Assembly (NCBI RefSeq): GCF_000292345.1
Contig: NZ_ALOU01000019.1
Span: forward strand, 1 to 64,000
Length of the DNA stretch: 64,000 bases
Source of the DNA: Cupriavidus sp. BIS7
Lineage (GTDB): Bacteria; Pseudomonadota; Gammaproteobacteria; Burkholderiales; Burkholderiaceae
Direction: 5' to 3'
Part shown: one piece after another, positions 1 to 7,579 of the stretch
How the letters are laid out: every line of letters begins with the position of its first letter
How positions within the stretch are numbered: the stretch's first letter is position 1
Position numbers and translations under genes: made by a program
Notes under the pieces: generated by a model
The model's database searches: none
What the model was told of the DNA's origin: nothing
Seen by the model: only the letters and a program-made list of their open reading frames with translations

Positions 1-233
1 CGCAGACCCCAACGCGAACCGGACAGGCCGCCCGAGTTCACGCGGTACACGTTGTTGCCGGTACCCGGGTTAGCCAGGTAGGCAGCCCCCGCGTTCGTCG
101 ACGAAAACGGTGCTGCATGATTCACAAATTCCAGGCCCGCGTCGATCACACCGTAAAGGGTCACGCTTGATTGGGCGAAGGCACTGGCAGAGGTAAGGGC
201 TGCCACGACGGCCGTGAGGTATTTCAATTTCAT
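1..233 (-). CDS. Outer membrane porin, Burkholderiales type (3' part outside window)
   Basis: This is the N-terminal 77 codons of a trimeric general porin that would form a diffusion pore in the outer membrane. The reading frame begins with a typical signal peptide (MKLKYLTAVVAALTSASAFA, then QSSVTLYGVIDAG), and the SSVTLYG segment is the first beta strand seen in nearly all porins of the Gram-negative porin_4 family. Near the window edge it reads SGGLSGSRWGLR, another family hallmark. A good ribosome binding site (GGAGG, 240-244 on the minus strand) lies 6 bp before the ATG. The gene runs off the left edge, so length and specificity cannot be judged. Family is confident, substrate unknown. 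Confidence 0.93.
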   Translation of the reverse strand, partial: MKLKYLTAVVAALTSASAFAQSSVTLYGVIDAGLEFVNHAAPFSSTNAGAAYLANPGTGNNVYRVNSGGLSGSRWGL

Positions 234-632
234 AGTTGTCCTCCGAGAATGTCGCCGTCTCCACCCAGCGATCGAAGTGACTATGAAGCAATCCTTATTC
301 GGGCCAAACCTAGGGGATTCCTGAGTGTCGCGAAAGTGAAACAGATTAATTTTTGGAATTTGTCAAAATTAATTTCCGATTAATTTCCGAATTATTTCGA
401 TTGATTACAAGTGACGAATTCAAGACAATTTCGTTCATTGAGAGTTTCAAGCCGGCTGACTCAAACTGGAGGGCGGAGACGCGGGTTTGTGCGGTGGCTG
501 CAAGCTTGTGGCCGAACTCGGTCCGCCGGGGCGCAGGTGGGCGGTTCCCGACAAACATCGGTGGCGCGTCCCGCTTTCATCGGTCGTTGACGGCGCCAAC
601 GCTTTGCTCGACCGGCTCAAGGCGTCGTGCCG
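234..632. other. Non-coding gap; AT-rich porin upstream region
   Basis: No convincing gene. The stretch 340-430 is strikingly AT-rich for this genome, with repeats of the kind ATTAATTTCCGATTAATTTCCGAATTA, and lies directly upstream of the porin start. It is probably its promoter and regulator-binding region, but I cannot name a specific site. Confidence 0.4.
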
Positions 633-929
633 CTACTTGACGTGCAGGATCACAAGTCCTTCCGAGATGGTCGGGGCACTTGCATCAATGCCGGCAGTGT
701 TCTGGGCGATCCAGTCCCTGGCCTTCTGGCTGCTTTCCTCAACGCCCGTCTTGTCATTGCAAACGGTAACCGAGAAGCCAAATTCGCCATCATCGCTTCG
801 GGCCAGTGTGTAGCTGACAAAGCCCTGGACAGAGCGCATCAGCGATTCGATCTCAGGAGTGCGTCTCTCCAGCAAATCGAAGAGTTCCTTGGCGCCTGCT
901 CCCGAATATGCCCTGATTACGGTGTGCAT
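633..929 (-). CDS. Small protein with an ABM-like dimeric alpha/beta-barrel fold (predicted)
   Basis: A 98-residue soluble protein with no signal peptide. The pattern is an N-terminal strand (MHTVIRAYSG), a helix (AKELFDLLERRTPEIESLMRS), then GFVSYTLARSDDG and GFSVTVCNDKTGVEESSQKA. This is the layout of antibiotic biosynthesis monooxygenase-like (ABM) domains, where GxxxY and the C-terminal SxxxAxxW segment pack a ferredoxin-like barrel. Here the final helix reads KARDWIAQN. Such proteins can be small oxygenases, heme-degrading enzymes or simply dimeric binding proteins, and no catalytic residue identifies one of these. It stands alone between the porin and the cyclase gene. The fold assignment is inference and the function is unknown. 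Confidence 0.6.
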   Translation of the reverse strand: MHTVIRAYSGAGAKELFDLLERRTPEIESLMRSVQGFVSYTLARSDDGEFGFSVTVCNDKTGVEESSQKARDWIAQNTAGIDASAPTISEGLVILHVK

Positions 930-1066
930 GATGTATCACTCACTTTGATGCCCTGGAGCTGGCGCGGAGACGGTGCAGGGAACCTTGGCCGGTTGTTATT
1001 GCGGCTGAAACGGTTGCTCTACGCCCGATCATATTGGCCAGAAGATGTCAGAGGGTTACTTTGCGT

Positions 1067-1091
1067 GGAGGTTGATTTGCATTCGACCTCC
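1067..1091. repeat. Imperfect inverted repeat in the 930-1322 intergenic gap
   Basis: GGAGGTTGA (1067-1075) and TTCGACCTCC (1082-1091) form an almost perfect inverted repeat around TTTGCA. It lies between the divergent small ABM-like gene (start 929) and the cyclase gene (start 1323), so it could be an operator for either. The rest of the 393 bp gap shows no gene. Confidence 0.35.
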
Positions 1092-1322
1092 ATCAGGAAC
1101 TACTTTGGCGGGCAATAGAAAAAAAGCTAGTGATCTCCGATGAATTTCCGTCTGTCCGCCAACGGTCCAGGAACTGGATGGGGCGCAATCGGCAACCGAC
1201 GCAGCTTGAGCGCTTTCGGGTTGAGCAACGTAAGTGGCGGTGCCAGAATTCATCTGCAGGATCGTGAGGGGCATGGATCCGATCGGACAACACACGGCAG
1301 AGCTGCAGGGGTGTCGAGGTAT

Positions 1323-2234
1323 ATGGATCGGGAATCGCAATGCGACGCGTCGGATGGGGCGGTGATGTTCGCGGATGTCAGCGGCAGCACACGGTTGTAT
1401 GAAGTGGCCGGCGATGCGGCAGCCCTGGCGGCAATCGGCGCATGCATCCGTGTGATGACGGCCTGTGCCTGCGCTTCGCAAGGTCGGATCATCAAGGCCA
1501 TCGGCGATGAGATCATGGTGCTGTTTCCGTCGGCAGATGAAGCGATGCTTGCAGCTGTCGACATCCAGCATGCCGTTTCGCAACTCGCACCCGTTTCCGG
1601 TATTCCCATGTCGGTCCACATTGGGCTTCACCATGGTCCGATCCTGCTGGATGCTTCTGGAGACGTGTTTGGCGATACCGTAAACCTGGCTGCTCGCCTT
1701 ACGGCTCTTGCATCGCGAGGGCAGATCATCACCAGCAAGGATACGGAGGGACACCTGTCGGCAAGTCTGCGACAGCGGATACGCAGTCTCTATCCGATCA
1801 AGGTGCGCGGGAGAGACCAGCCCGTGGAACTGTTCGAATTGATATGGCAAGAGGGCACCGACCTGACACTGGTCGCCGAGATGAGCCCGAGATCAGTCGC
1901 ATGCGCGTTTCTCACGCTGCGATATCGCGACACGCTTGTGGAAATGAGCGCCGACTCGGCGCCAGTTACCGTCGGGCGCGACGGCAGCATGACCATCGTG
2001 GTGTCGGACCGGCGCGCGTCGCGCTTCCAGGCGATGGTTGAACCGCGTGCTGGGCGGTATGTGCTGATCGACAGAAGTTCGAACGGCACCCACGTCAACA
2101 TCGACGGTGAAGAGGCATTCATCCTGCGCCGTGACGAAGTCGCGCTCCGGAGCCACGGCTGGCTTACGTTCGGTGAAGCCGTGGGGGACAGTGACGAGCG
2201 CGTCGAGTTCTTCCTGCAAACCGAAAGGGGTTGA
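1323..2234 (+). CDS. Class III adenylate/guanylate cyclase with C-terminal FHA domain
   Basis: A 303-residue cytosolic protein. Residues 13-170 form a class III nucleotidyl cyclase domain: first metal aspartate D18 in MFADVSGSTRL, K58 and D62 in RIIKAIGDEIM, D118 in VFGDTVNLAARL, with N121 and R125 as transition-state residues. All catalytic positions look intact, so it should make cAMP or, less likely, cGMP. Residues 197-300 are a forkhead-associated (FHA) domain with G218-R219, S233-R234 and S252-S253-N254-G255-T256, which normally binds phosphothreonine peptides. The reading frame is open back to 1140, but ATG 1323 fits the start of the cyclase domain and is preceded by a weak CGAGG. The fusion suggests cyclase output gated by a Ser/Thr-phosphorylated partner, yet no such kinase is nearby. 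Confidence 0.85.
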   Translation: MDRESQCDASDGAVMFADVSGSTRLYEVAGDAAALAAIGACIRVMTACACASQGRIIKAIGDEIMVLFPSADEAMLAAVDIQHAVSQLAPVSGIPMSVHIGLHHGPILLDASGDVFGDTVNLAARLTALASRGQIITSKDTEGHLSASLRQRIRSLYPIKVRGRDQPVELFELIWQEGTDLTLVAEMSPRSVACAFLTLRYRDTLVEMSADSAPVTVGRDGSMTIVVSDRRASRFQAMVEPRAGRYVLIDRSSNGTHVNIDGEEAFILRRDEVALRSHGWLTFGEAVGDSDERVEFFLQTERG

Positions 2235-2299
2235 CCGGTTGAATCCGCGACGCATCTCTGGCTTTCGCCCTCTCGTTCCCCCAACTCGCTTCTTCGTTC

Positions 2300-2833
2300 T
2301 CAGGCCTCGTTTGGAGAAAGCCAGGCGGGCCGAGGGGCTTGTGGCGGATTCGCCGGGACCTGGTTCTGGAGGCTGGCGGCGAAGTCGTTGAGATCCTGCA
2401 GGGCCTCTCCGTCCGCGATCTCTCGTTGCAGCAGGACCAGTACCGGATGCGGAGGCCGTCCTACTGCCATCGCGATTTCTTCTGCGGCGCGGAAGCCGCC
2501 GCGCGCGGCCATGACGGCCACCGCGGCCAGGCCACCCTGGAATTTCCGGTTGTCTTTCAGGAAGCTGCGCATTGGCGCCGCCAGGTGTCCGACCCATATG
2601 GGGGCCATGACCACCAGGTTTTCGCAGTCTGCCAAGGCCGGGCCCGTGTACCGATAGGGCACGTGCCGCTGCAGGACGTTGTCGAACACACATCGCACGT
2701 CGCCCCATAGGCCGGAACGACTGACCGTGTCCTCGATTTCAAAGATCGGGCAGTCTAGTCGATCGGCCAGCATCTGCGCGGCCTGTCGTGTGGTGCCGGT
2801 ACGCGAGTAAAAAACAACCGCAGTGTTGTGCAT
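2300..2833 (-). CDS. Flavodoxin-family protein, FNR-controlled
   Basis: A 177-residue flavodoxin-like protein. The N-terminal FMN-phosphate loop is clear (YSRTGTTRQAAQ, residues 9-20), and the middle of the protein has the flavin-edge segment APIWVGHLAAP and the beta strand VAVMAARGG typical of the flavodoxin_5/NAD(P)H-quinone oxidoreductase-like group rather than of small electron-carrier flavodoxins. The likely role is FMN-dependent electron transfer or quinone reduction in the cytosol. The gene is preceded by an FNR box and -10 element (2894-2934), so it is expected to rise when oxygen is low. It is transcribed in the same direction as fnr, which lies just upstream. Family confident, substrate unknown. 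Confidence 0.8.
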   Translation of the reverse strand: MHNTAVVFYSRTGTTRQAAQMLADRLDCPIFEIEDTVSRSGLWGDVRCVFDNVLQRHVPYRYTGPALADCENLVVMAPIWVGHLAAPMRSFLKDNRKFQGGLAAVAVMAARGGFRAAEEIAMAVGRPPHPVLVLLQREIADGEALQDLNDFAASLQNQVPANPPQAPRPAWLSPNEA

Positions 2834-2893
2834 GGCTTTTTCCCATTTTCCATTGGCAAGGGCCGACGTCGTGATGGCTCGGTTGTCATGGAA

Positions 2894-2934
2894 AGACTAG
2901 GTGTCGTCGTGTCAGTCGGCTTGATATGTATCAA
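2894..2934 (-). promoter_or_regulatory. FNR-type promoter of the flavodoxin gene
   Basis: A perfect FNR box TTGATATGTATCAA at 2921-2934 is followed on the minus strand by TAGTCT (2899-2894). The two centres are 31 bp apart, so the box sits near -41.5, as in class II FNR/Anr promoters. The flavodoxin ATG is 94 bp from the box centre. The box lies between the fnr stop codon and the flavodoxin gene. Confidence 0.85.
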
Positions 2935-2955
2935 CGGAAGGGCGGGGCGTCTCCA

Positions 2956-3741
2956 TCAACGGGCGTCGAGCGCCTCCCGGTCCAGCAACTCGATTTGCTT
3001 GCCATTGACTCGGATGATTCCCTCCTGCTGGAAACGGGACAACGTTCGGCTGACGGTTTCCAGTGTGATGCCCAGGTGGCTGCCAATGTCCTCCCGTGTC
3101 ATGCGCAGCGTGAAATCCCGTGGCGAATAGCCGCGGCGCTCGAGCCGGTCCGAGATATTGAGGAGGAAAGACGCAACCCGCTGTTCCGCGCTGAGATTCC
3201 CCAGCAGGACCATTTGACCGATCTCCCGGACGATCTCCGCGCTCATGATCTTGTGAACGTGCTGCTGCAGGGATTTGATTTCGCGGCAAAGCGCTTCCAG
3301 CAGGTGGAACGGGATCACGCAAACCGTGCTGTCCTCGAGGGCGATGGCATCGCACGTATGCGATTCGGTGGCAATGCCATCCAGGCCAAGCGTTTCGCCA
3401 GGCAGGAAGAATCCGGATACATATTCGCGCCCGCATTGATGCGCCACGACAGTCTTGAACGAGCCCGAGCGCAGTGCATAGACATTCTGGAACAGGTCCC
3501 CTGCGCTGTAGAGCAGTTGACCCTGTTTGACCAGCCGCCAGTTGCGTACCGCATTGTCCAGGCGCGCGACATCGGCGTGATTCAGATTGGATGCCATGCA
3601 GAGGTTCCGCAGCATGCAGGTGGAGCATTGGGCGGTTGCCGGCGATGGCTTCCCGGGGGCCGGGTGCAAATACAGCGTTGAAGTCTGGGGGGCGTCATCG
3701 ACGATGACGTCAGTCGATGTGGCAAAGCCTGTCTCGAACAT
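2956..3741 (-). CDS. fnr: FNR-type oxygen-sensing transcriptional regulator (Crp/Fnr family)
   Basis: A 261-residue Crp/Fnr regulator. The N-terminal cluster C39-x2-C42-x5-C48 plus C141 (in TVCVIPF, matching E. coli Cys122) gives the full ligand set for an oxygen-labile [4Fe-4S] cluster. Residues 65-165 form the cyclic-nucleotide-binding-like sensor barrel, 165-190 the dimer helix, and 190-255 the winged helix-turn-helix. The recognition helix ETVSRTLSRFQ carries E228, S231 and R232, the residues that read TTGAT half-sites. A strong ribosome binding site (CAGGAG) precedes the ATG. Perfect or near-perfect FNR boxes occur before many genes in the next 30 kb, so this protein is the obvious candidate for the local activator. 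It may also act genome-wide. Confidence 0.93.
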   Translation of the reverse strand: MFETGFATSTDVIVDDAPQTSTLYLHPAPGKPSPATAQCSTCMLRNLCMASNLNHADVARLDNAVRNWRLVKQGQLLYSAGDLFQNVYALRSGSFKTVVAHQCGREYVSGFFLPGETLGLDGIATESHTCDAIALEDSTVCVIPFHLLEALCREIKSLQQHVHKIMSAEIVREIGQMVLLGNLSAEQRVASFLLNISDRLERRGYSPRDFTLRMTREDIGSHLGITLETVSRTLSRFQQEGIIRVNGKQIELLDREALDAR

Positions 3742-3812
3742 CGTTGTCTCCTGGCGAGCAACTGGCTTGGGTACCGCGGATTCGCGCGTCTGATGCGCGC
3801 TCGCGCCGCGGG

Positions 3813-4223
3813 TTAGAACTCCCGTCGTTGCATGACCGCGTCCGCCATCGTCAACAACAGCGTGCGCAGTTCGGCAACCTCGAGTGTCTTGTCAAAACAA
3901 TACTTGCCTCCCGCCATCAGACACGCGCGGCGCATCTGCGGGGTTCCCTCGTTGGGCAGCACGATCAGCGTGCTTTCCGGCAATGCGTCGGCCAGCGTGC
4001 GGATGCGTGTCGTTGGCGCGCTCTCGGCGGCGTTCAGTCCAATCAGTACGACATCGGGCCGCAGTGCAACGAGTTGGGGCACATCGGCTTCCACTTCGCT
4101 GCCAGCGCCCGCCACATACAGACCGTAGAGGCTGTTCAGCATTTGCAGTTGCCTTGTCCGGACGGCCGGCGTCCGTTCGATCAGGTACACGGTCAGGCAA
4201 TGGATTTCGGTGCATGGATTCAT
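3813..4223 (-). CDS. Degenerate response-regulator receiver (pseudo-receiver) protein
   Basis: A 136-residue single-domain protein with the alternating strand/helix pattern of CheY-like receivers: TVYLIERTPAVR at the N-terminus, PDVVLIGLN in the middle, and AGGKYCFDKTLEVAEL near the end with the conserved lysine (K112). The phosphoacceptor position, normally aspartate after the third strand, is glycine (G62), and the acidic pair of the first strand is reduced to a single Glu (E16). It therefore probably cannot be phosphorylated in the usual way. It may work as a protein-interaction module. It is followed on the same strand by fnr (71 bp gap), which suggests a shared transcript and perhaps a role in tuning FNR. 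The start is uncertain, since no good ribosome binding site is visible. Confidence 0.65.
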   Translation of the reverse strand: MNPCTEIHCLTVYLIERTPAVRTRQLQMLNSLYGLYVAGAGSEVEADVPQLVALRPDVVLIGLNAAESAPTTRIRTLADALPESTLIVLPNEGTPQMRRACLMAGGKYCFDKTLEVAELRTLLLTMADAVMQRREF

Positions 4224-4497
4224 GCATTCAGTATCGTGACCGGTCCGCTCTTGTGAAAGCAGGCGTCACTGAGAGTCTCGTCAGTGGCGGAGGCGGCGTT
4301 GTCAGGCTTCCCTGACGCAACGGTGAAGTTCCGGAAAGCCGCGAATTCCAGCTGCAACGAAGCGCCTTTGCCTTGACGCAGAACAACCTGGCAAGGCGCC
4401 TGAGTGCCAAGCTGAAGAGCATCTCCCACAAATCACTTCTGACCGGCGCCCGAGTGGGCGGCGGCTTCAGGCGTCTACCGCCAGGCAGGAGACAGAC

Positions 4498-4581
4498 GTG
4501 ACCTATCCAATCGTTGCCCCGGGTGCCCATGCCGGCCGGTGGATTTTGCTGGCCCGGCGCCTGGGCCATGCCTTGCGCTGA
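4498..4581 (+). CDS. Possible 27-codon leader peptide before the exporter operon
   Basis: A short frame starting with GTG at 4498 has a strong ribosome binding site (AGGAG, 4487-4491, 6 bp spacing) and ends at TGA 4579-4581, only 9 bp before the GTG start of the ABC permease. The peptide begins VTYPIVAPGAH and ends RRLGHALR, so it is basic at its end. Good translation signals and tight spacing suggest translational coupling or a regulatory leader. The rest of the 4224-4590 gap holds no recognisable gene. Confidence 0.4.
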   Translation: MTYPIVAPGAHAGRWILLARRLGHALR

Positions 4582-4590
4582 GGGGCGAAA

Positions 4591-5790
4591 GTGCTGTCCG
4601 GCGACTCCAGTTCGTCTCATGTGGCCTCGGGTCGATCGGGGGGGCTGGCGGCCGTTGCAGGCATCCTGCTGCTGGCCTACAAGCTGCTGGTCAACGACCG
4701 CGCCAAATTCAGCGGCCTGCTGGTTGGCCTCACGTTCTCGGTGTTCCTGATGATCGAGATGACATCGCTGTTCGCCGGCGTGCTGAACCGCTCGTCGTCG
4801 ACGGTGTTCAACATCGGCGCCAGCATCTGGATCATGGACCCGGCCGTCAACACGGTGGCCAACACGATCGGCATGCCGGACTACGTGCTGGACGCCGTGC
4901 GCAGCATCGACGGCGTGCGCTTTGCCGTGCCGCTCTACTCCGGCGGGGCGCTTGTGCGGCTCAGGAGCGGCACCTATCAGCCGGTGACCGTGATCGGCAT
5001 CGATGACACGAGTCTGTTCGGCCGGCCCAGCGTCATTCGCGGCAGCATCGATGATCTGTTTGCCGAGAACGCCTTCCTGGTCGTCAAGGATGCCGAGCTT
5101 TCCAAGCTGGAGAACCCCGATGTCGGCACGGATTTCGAGATCAACGACCATCGTGGCGTGATCGTTGGCGTTGCAGAGGTCTCGACCAGCGGGCTGTTCG
5201 GCATACCGACGCTCTACACCACGTACCAGCGAGCGATCCAGTACCTGCCTACTACGCGCTACACCATCTCGTACATCCTTGTAGAGCCGAAAACCCCGGC
5301 GGACGTCGTGCGCATCCAGCGCGCGGTGAGCCGGCTTGGCTATTTGGCACTGACGAAGGCGCAGTTCGTCGCACGCATTTCGGACTTCTACAAGTACCAG
5401 ACGGGATTGGGTACGAACATCCTGCTTATGACCGTCATCAGCTTCATCGTCGGGCTGTCGATCTCCGGGCAGACGTTCTACACGTTCATCGTCGAGAACC
5501 TGGACAAGTTCGGTGCGCTCAAGGCGATCGGCGCGAAGGGACGCGAACTGGTCATGATGATCCTGTTCCAGGCGACGTTTGTAGCGCTGACTGGCTACGG
5601 TCTCGGCATTGGCCTGTGCGCGGTCCTGATCGCGCTGGCACGGCTGAAGATCCCCGACTACGCGGCGGTCATTACCTTCTACAACCTCGGTCTGGCGTTG
5701 GCCATGGTCATCGTGATAGCCGGATTCTCCGGCTATATCGGCGTGCGCAAGGTGCTGCGCATCGACCCGTTCGACATCTTCCGGGGGTGA
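4591..5790 (+). CDS. ABC exporter permease, FtsX/MacB-like (DevC type)
   Basis: A 399-residue inner membrane permease. It has one membrane segment near residues 40-62, a large periplasmic domain (about 65-270, a MacB-like core domain), then three membrane segments in the last 125 residues with the FtsX-family motif FGALKAIGAKGREL between the second and third. This is the layout of DevC/MacB-type exporters, which form mechanotransmission pumps rather than classical channels. The start is GTG with GAGGGG upstream. It overlaps or abuts the ATPase gene (GTGA junction), followed by HlyD and outer-membrane-factor genes, so the four form one transenvelope exporter like DevBCA-TolC. The substrate cannot be told from sequence. 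Candidates would be a lipid, glycolipid, peptide or macrolide-like compound. Confidence 0.87.
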   Translation: MLSGDSSSSHVASGRSGGLAAVAGILLLAYKLLVNDRAKFSGLLVGLTFSVFLMIEMTSLFAGVLNRSSSTVFNIGASIWIMDPAVNTVANTIGMPDYVLDAVRSIDGVRFAVPLYSGGALVRLRSGTYQPVTVIGIDDTSLFGRPSVIRGSIDDLFAENAFLVVKDAELSKLENPDVGTDFEINDHRGVIVGVAEVSTSGLFGIPTLYTTYQRAIQYLPTTRYTISYILVEPKTPADVVRIQRAVSRLGYLALTKAQFVARISDFYKYQTGLGTNILLMTVISFIVGLSISGQTFYTFIVENLDKFGALKAIGAKGRELVMMILFQATFVALTGYGLGIGLCAVLIALARLKIPDYAAVITFYNLGLALAMVIVIAGFSGYIGVRKVLRIDPFDIFRG

Positions 5791-5792
5791 CC

Positions 5793-6491
5793 GTGTCACA
5801 AGTTGCCATCTCCGCACACGGCGTCGAGAAATGGTTCGGCGAGGGCGAGGCTCGCACCCACGCATTGCGTGACGTGAGTTTCGATGCCTACTTCGGCGAG
5901 GTACTTTTCATCGTGGGCCCTTCGGGAAGCGGCAAGACCACGCTGCTCAGCGTGATCTCCGGCATCCTCCGTCCCGACGGCGGGCGCGTGATCATCGACG
6001 GCGTCGACGTGTGGAGCCTTGGTGACGATGAACTGGCTGCATTTCGCCTGGCCAAGATCGGGTTCGTGTTTCAGGACTACCACCTGTTCCCGCGCCTGAC
6101 CACGCTGGAGAACATAGCCATTCCGCTGGTCCTGCGCCGATACGACTGGGCCGAGGCCCTGGCGGAGGCGCGAAAGTACCTCAGGATCGTCGGGCTGGAG
6201 AACCGGGCGCAACTGCCTCCGGTCAAGCTTAGTGGCGGCGAGCAGCAGCGCGTGGCGATTGCGCGGGCCATTGTCAGTCAGCCGGACATCCTGATTCTGG
6301 ACGAACCCACGGCCTCGCTCGATGGCGAAACCGGCCGCATGATCATGGCCTTCATCCGCGAGAACATCCTTAATGAACGACGCTGCATTGTCATCGTGAC
6401 GCACGATGCGCGGATCTTCGACATGGCGTCGCGCATCATCGACATGGAGGATGGCCGCCTCAAGGCCATCGAGAAAGGGACTGCGCGATGA
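5793..6491 (+). CDS. ABC exporter ATPase, MacB/LolD-like (DevA type)
   Basis: A 232-residue nucleotide-binding protein that powers the adjacent permease. Walker A GPSGSGKTT (42-50), Q-loop Q94, signature LSGGEQQR (146-153), Walker B ILILDEPT (166-173) and H-loop H204 are all intact. The sequence VFQDYHLFPRLTTLENI is typical of the LolD/MacB/FtsE group that works with FtsX-like permeases. Two in-frame GTG starts exist: 5787, which overlaps the permease stop, and 5793, which has a better spaced GGGGG. I use 5793. Its stop overlaps the ATG of the HlyD-like gene by 4 bp. Confidence 0.9.
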   Translation: MSQVAISAHGVEKWFGEGEARTHALRDVSFDAYFGEVLFIVGPSGSGKTTLLSVISGILRPDGGRVIIDGVDVWSLGDDELAAFRLAKIGFVFQDYHLFPRLTTLENIAIPLVLRRYDWAEALAEARKYLRIVGLENRAQLPPVKLSGGEQQRVAIARAIVSQPDILILDEPTASLDGETGRMIMAFIRENILNERRCIVIVTHDARIFDMASRIIDMEDGRLKAIEKGTAR

Positions 6492-7579
6492 AGAAGAATC
6501 GTTGGCTCTTTCTGATATCCGCGCTGGGCGCGCTGATCGGCGTGGTGGCCGCAGTGATCTATGCCCAGCAGAAGCCACCGCTGCCGCCGATGTTCCAGCC
6601 AGCGGCCAATCCGTATCGCAGCGGCATCTATGCGAATGGCATCGTGGAGAGTGATCAGGCCAGCGGCGCCAACGTCAACGTGTATCCGGAAGTGACCGGC
6701 ACCGTGGTGCACATCGCGGTGCGGGAAGGGCAGGCGATCAAGCGTGGCGATGAAATGTTGACCATCGAGGACTCGGTGCAGCGCGCCCTGGCAGCGCAAC
6801 AGGCCGCGCAAGCCGATGCCGCCGATGCCCAGCTCGCGCAATTGATGGCGCAGCCGCGCAAGGAGACGCTGGAGGTGGCGCAGGCCCAGGCCGATGCCGC
6901 CGTGGCAAGCCTGAAAACCGTGGAAGACCAGTACGACAAGCTTCACAAGTCCTGGCAGATCGACGCCAGGTCCGTGAGCCAGGACGCCATGGACAACGCT
7001 ACGAATGCGGTAGCCATGGCGCGCAGCGCGCTGGTGGTGGCGCGCAGGCAGCTTGCCCTCACGCGCGCCGGGGCATGGTCATACGACATTCGCAACCAGG
7101 AGAAGCAGCGCGACGCGCTGCGCAAGGCCGCCGACGCGTCGGACGCGCTGTTGAAGAAGTACGTGATCCGGGCGCCAATGGACGGCGTGGTCTTGTCCGT
7201 CAACACGGCTGTCGGTGCTTACGTATCGCCGGCGGGGACCTATGACACGTACACCCAGGGGACTCAGCCGGTGGCCGTACTGAGCAGCCAGCAGGACTGG
7301 CTGGCCGTGCGGGTCTATGTCGACGAAATTCTGGTGCACCGTCTGCAGTTGGAGCATGGTACGCAGGCGCGGATGTTCCTGCGCGGCACGGATACCAGCA
7401 TTGCGCTGGAGTTCGTTCGCGTCCAGCCTTACCTGACCCCGAAGATCCAGCTTTCGGACCAGCGCACGGAGCGCGTTGACGTGCGTGTGCTGCCCGTGAT
7501 CTTCCGCTTCAGGCGGCCACAGCAGCCGGCCATCTATCCCGGCCAACTGGTCGACGTCTATCTCGGCGGTGTGTCGTGA
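6488..7579 (+). CDS. HlyD-family periplasmic adaptor (DevB/MacA-like)
   Basis: A 363-residue membrane fusion protein linking the ABC complex with the outer membrane factor. An N-terminal membrane anchor (residues 6-24) is followed by a biotinyl-lipoyl-like half (GIVESDQASGANVNVYPEVTGTVVHIAVREGQ), an alanine/glutamine-rich coiled coil of about 110 residues (AQQAAQADAADAQLAQLM onward), the second lipoyl half (YVIRAPMDGVVLSVN) and a beta-barrel. It overlaps the ATPase gene (ATGA) and the downstream OMF gene (GTGA), so all four are translationally coupled. The coiled coil is long enough to reach a TolC-type channel. Confidence 0.9.
   Translation: MKKNRWLFLISALGALIGVVAAVIYAQQKPPLPPMFQPAANPYRSGIYANGIVESDQASGANVNVYPEVTGTVVHIAVREGQAIKRGDEMLTIEDSVQRALAAQQAAQADAADAQLAQLMAQPRKETLEVAQAQADAAVASLKTVEDQYDKLHKSWQIDARSVSQDAMDNATNAVAMARSALVVARRQLALTRAGAWSYDIRNQEKQRDALRKAADASDALLKKYVIRAPMDGVVLSVNTAVGAYVSPAGTYDTYTQGTQPVAVLSSQQDWLAVRVYVDEILVHRLQLEHGTQARMFLRGTDTSIALEFVRVQPYLTPKIQLSDQRTERVDVRVLPVIFRFRRPQQPAIYPGQLVDVYLGGVS

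Noticed and set aside
1072-1085. TTGATTTGCATTCG as an FNR box before the ABM-like gene
   Set aside because: Only one half-site fits, there is no TANNNT at 31 bp in either direction, and it overlaps an inverted repeat of another type.
3587-4315. Several plus-strand frames over the fnr and pseudo-receiver genes
   Set aside because: All are antisense to genes with recognisable domains.
4228-5865. Long open frame (545 codons) on the minus strand
   Set aside because: It lies antisense to the ABC permease, has no recognisable motif and is rich in Arg, His and Gln as expected from the reverse of GC-rich codons.
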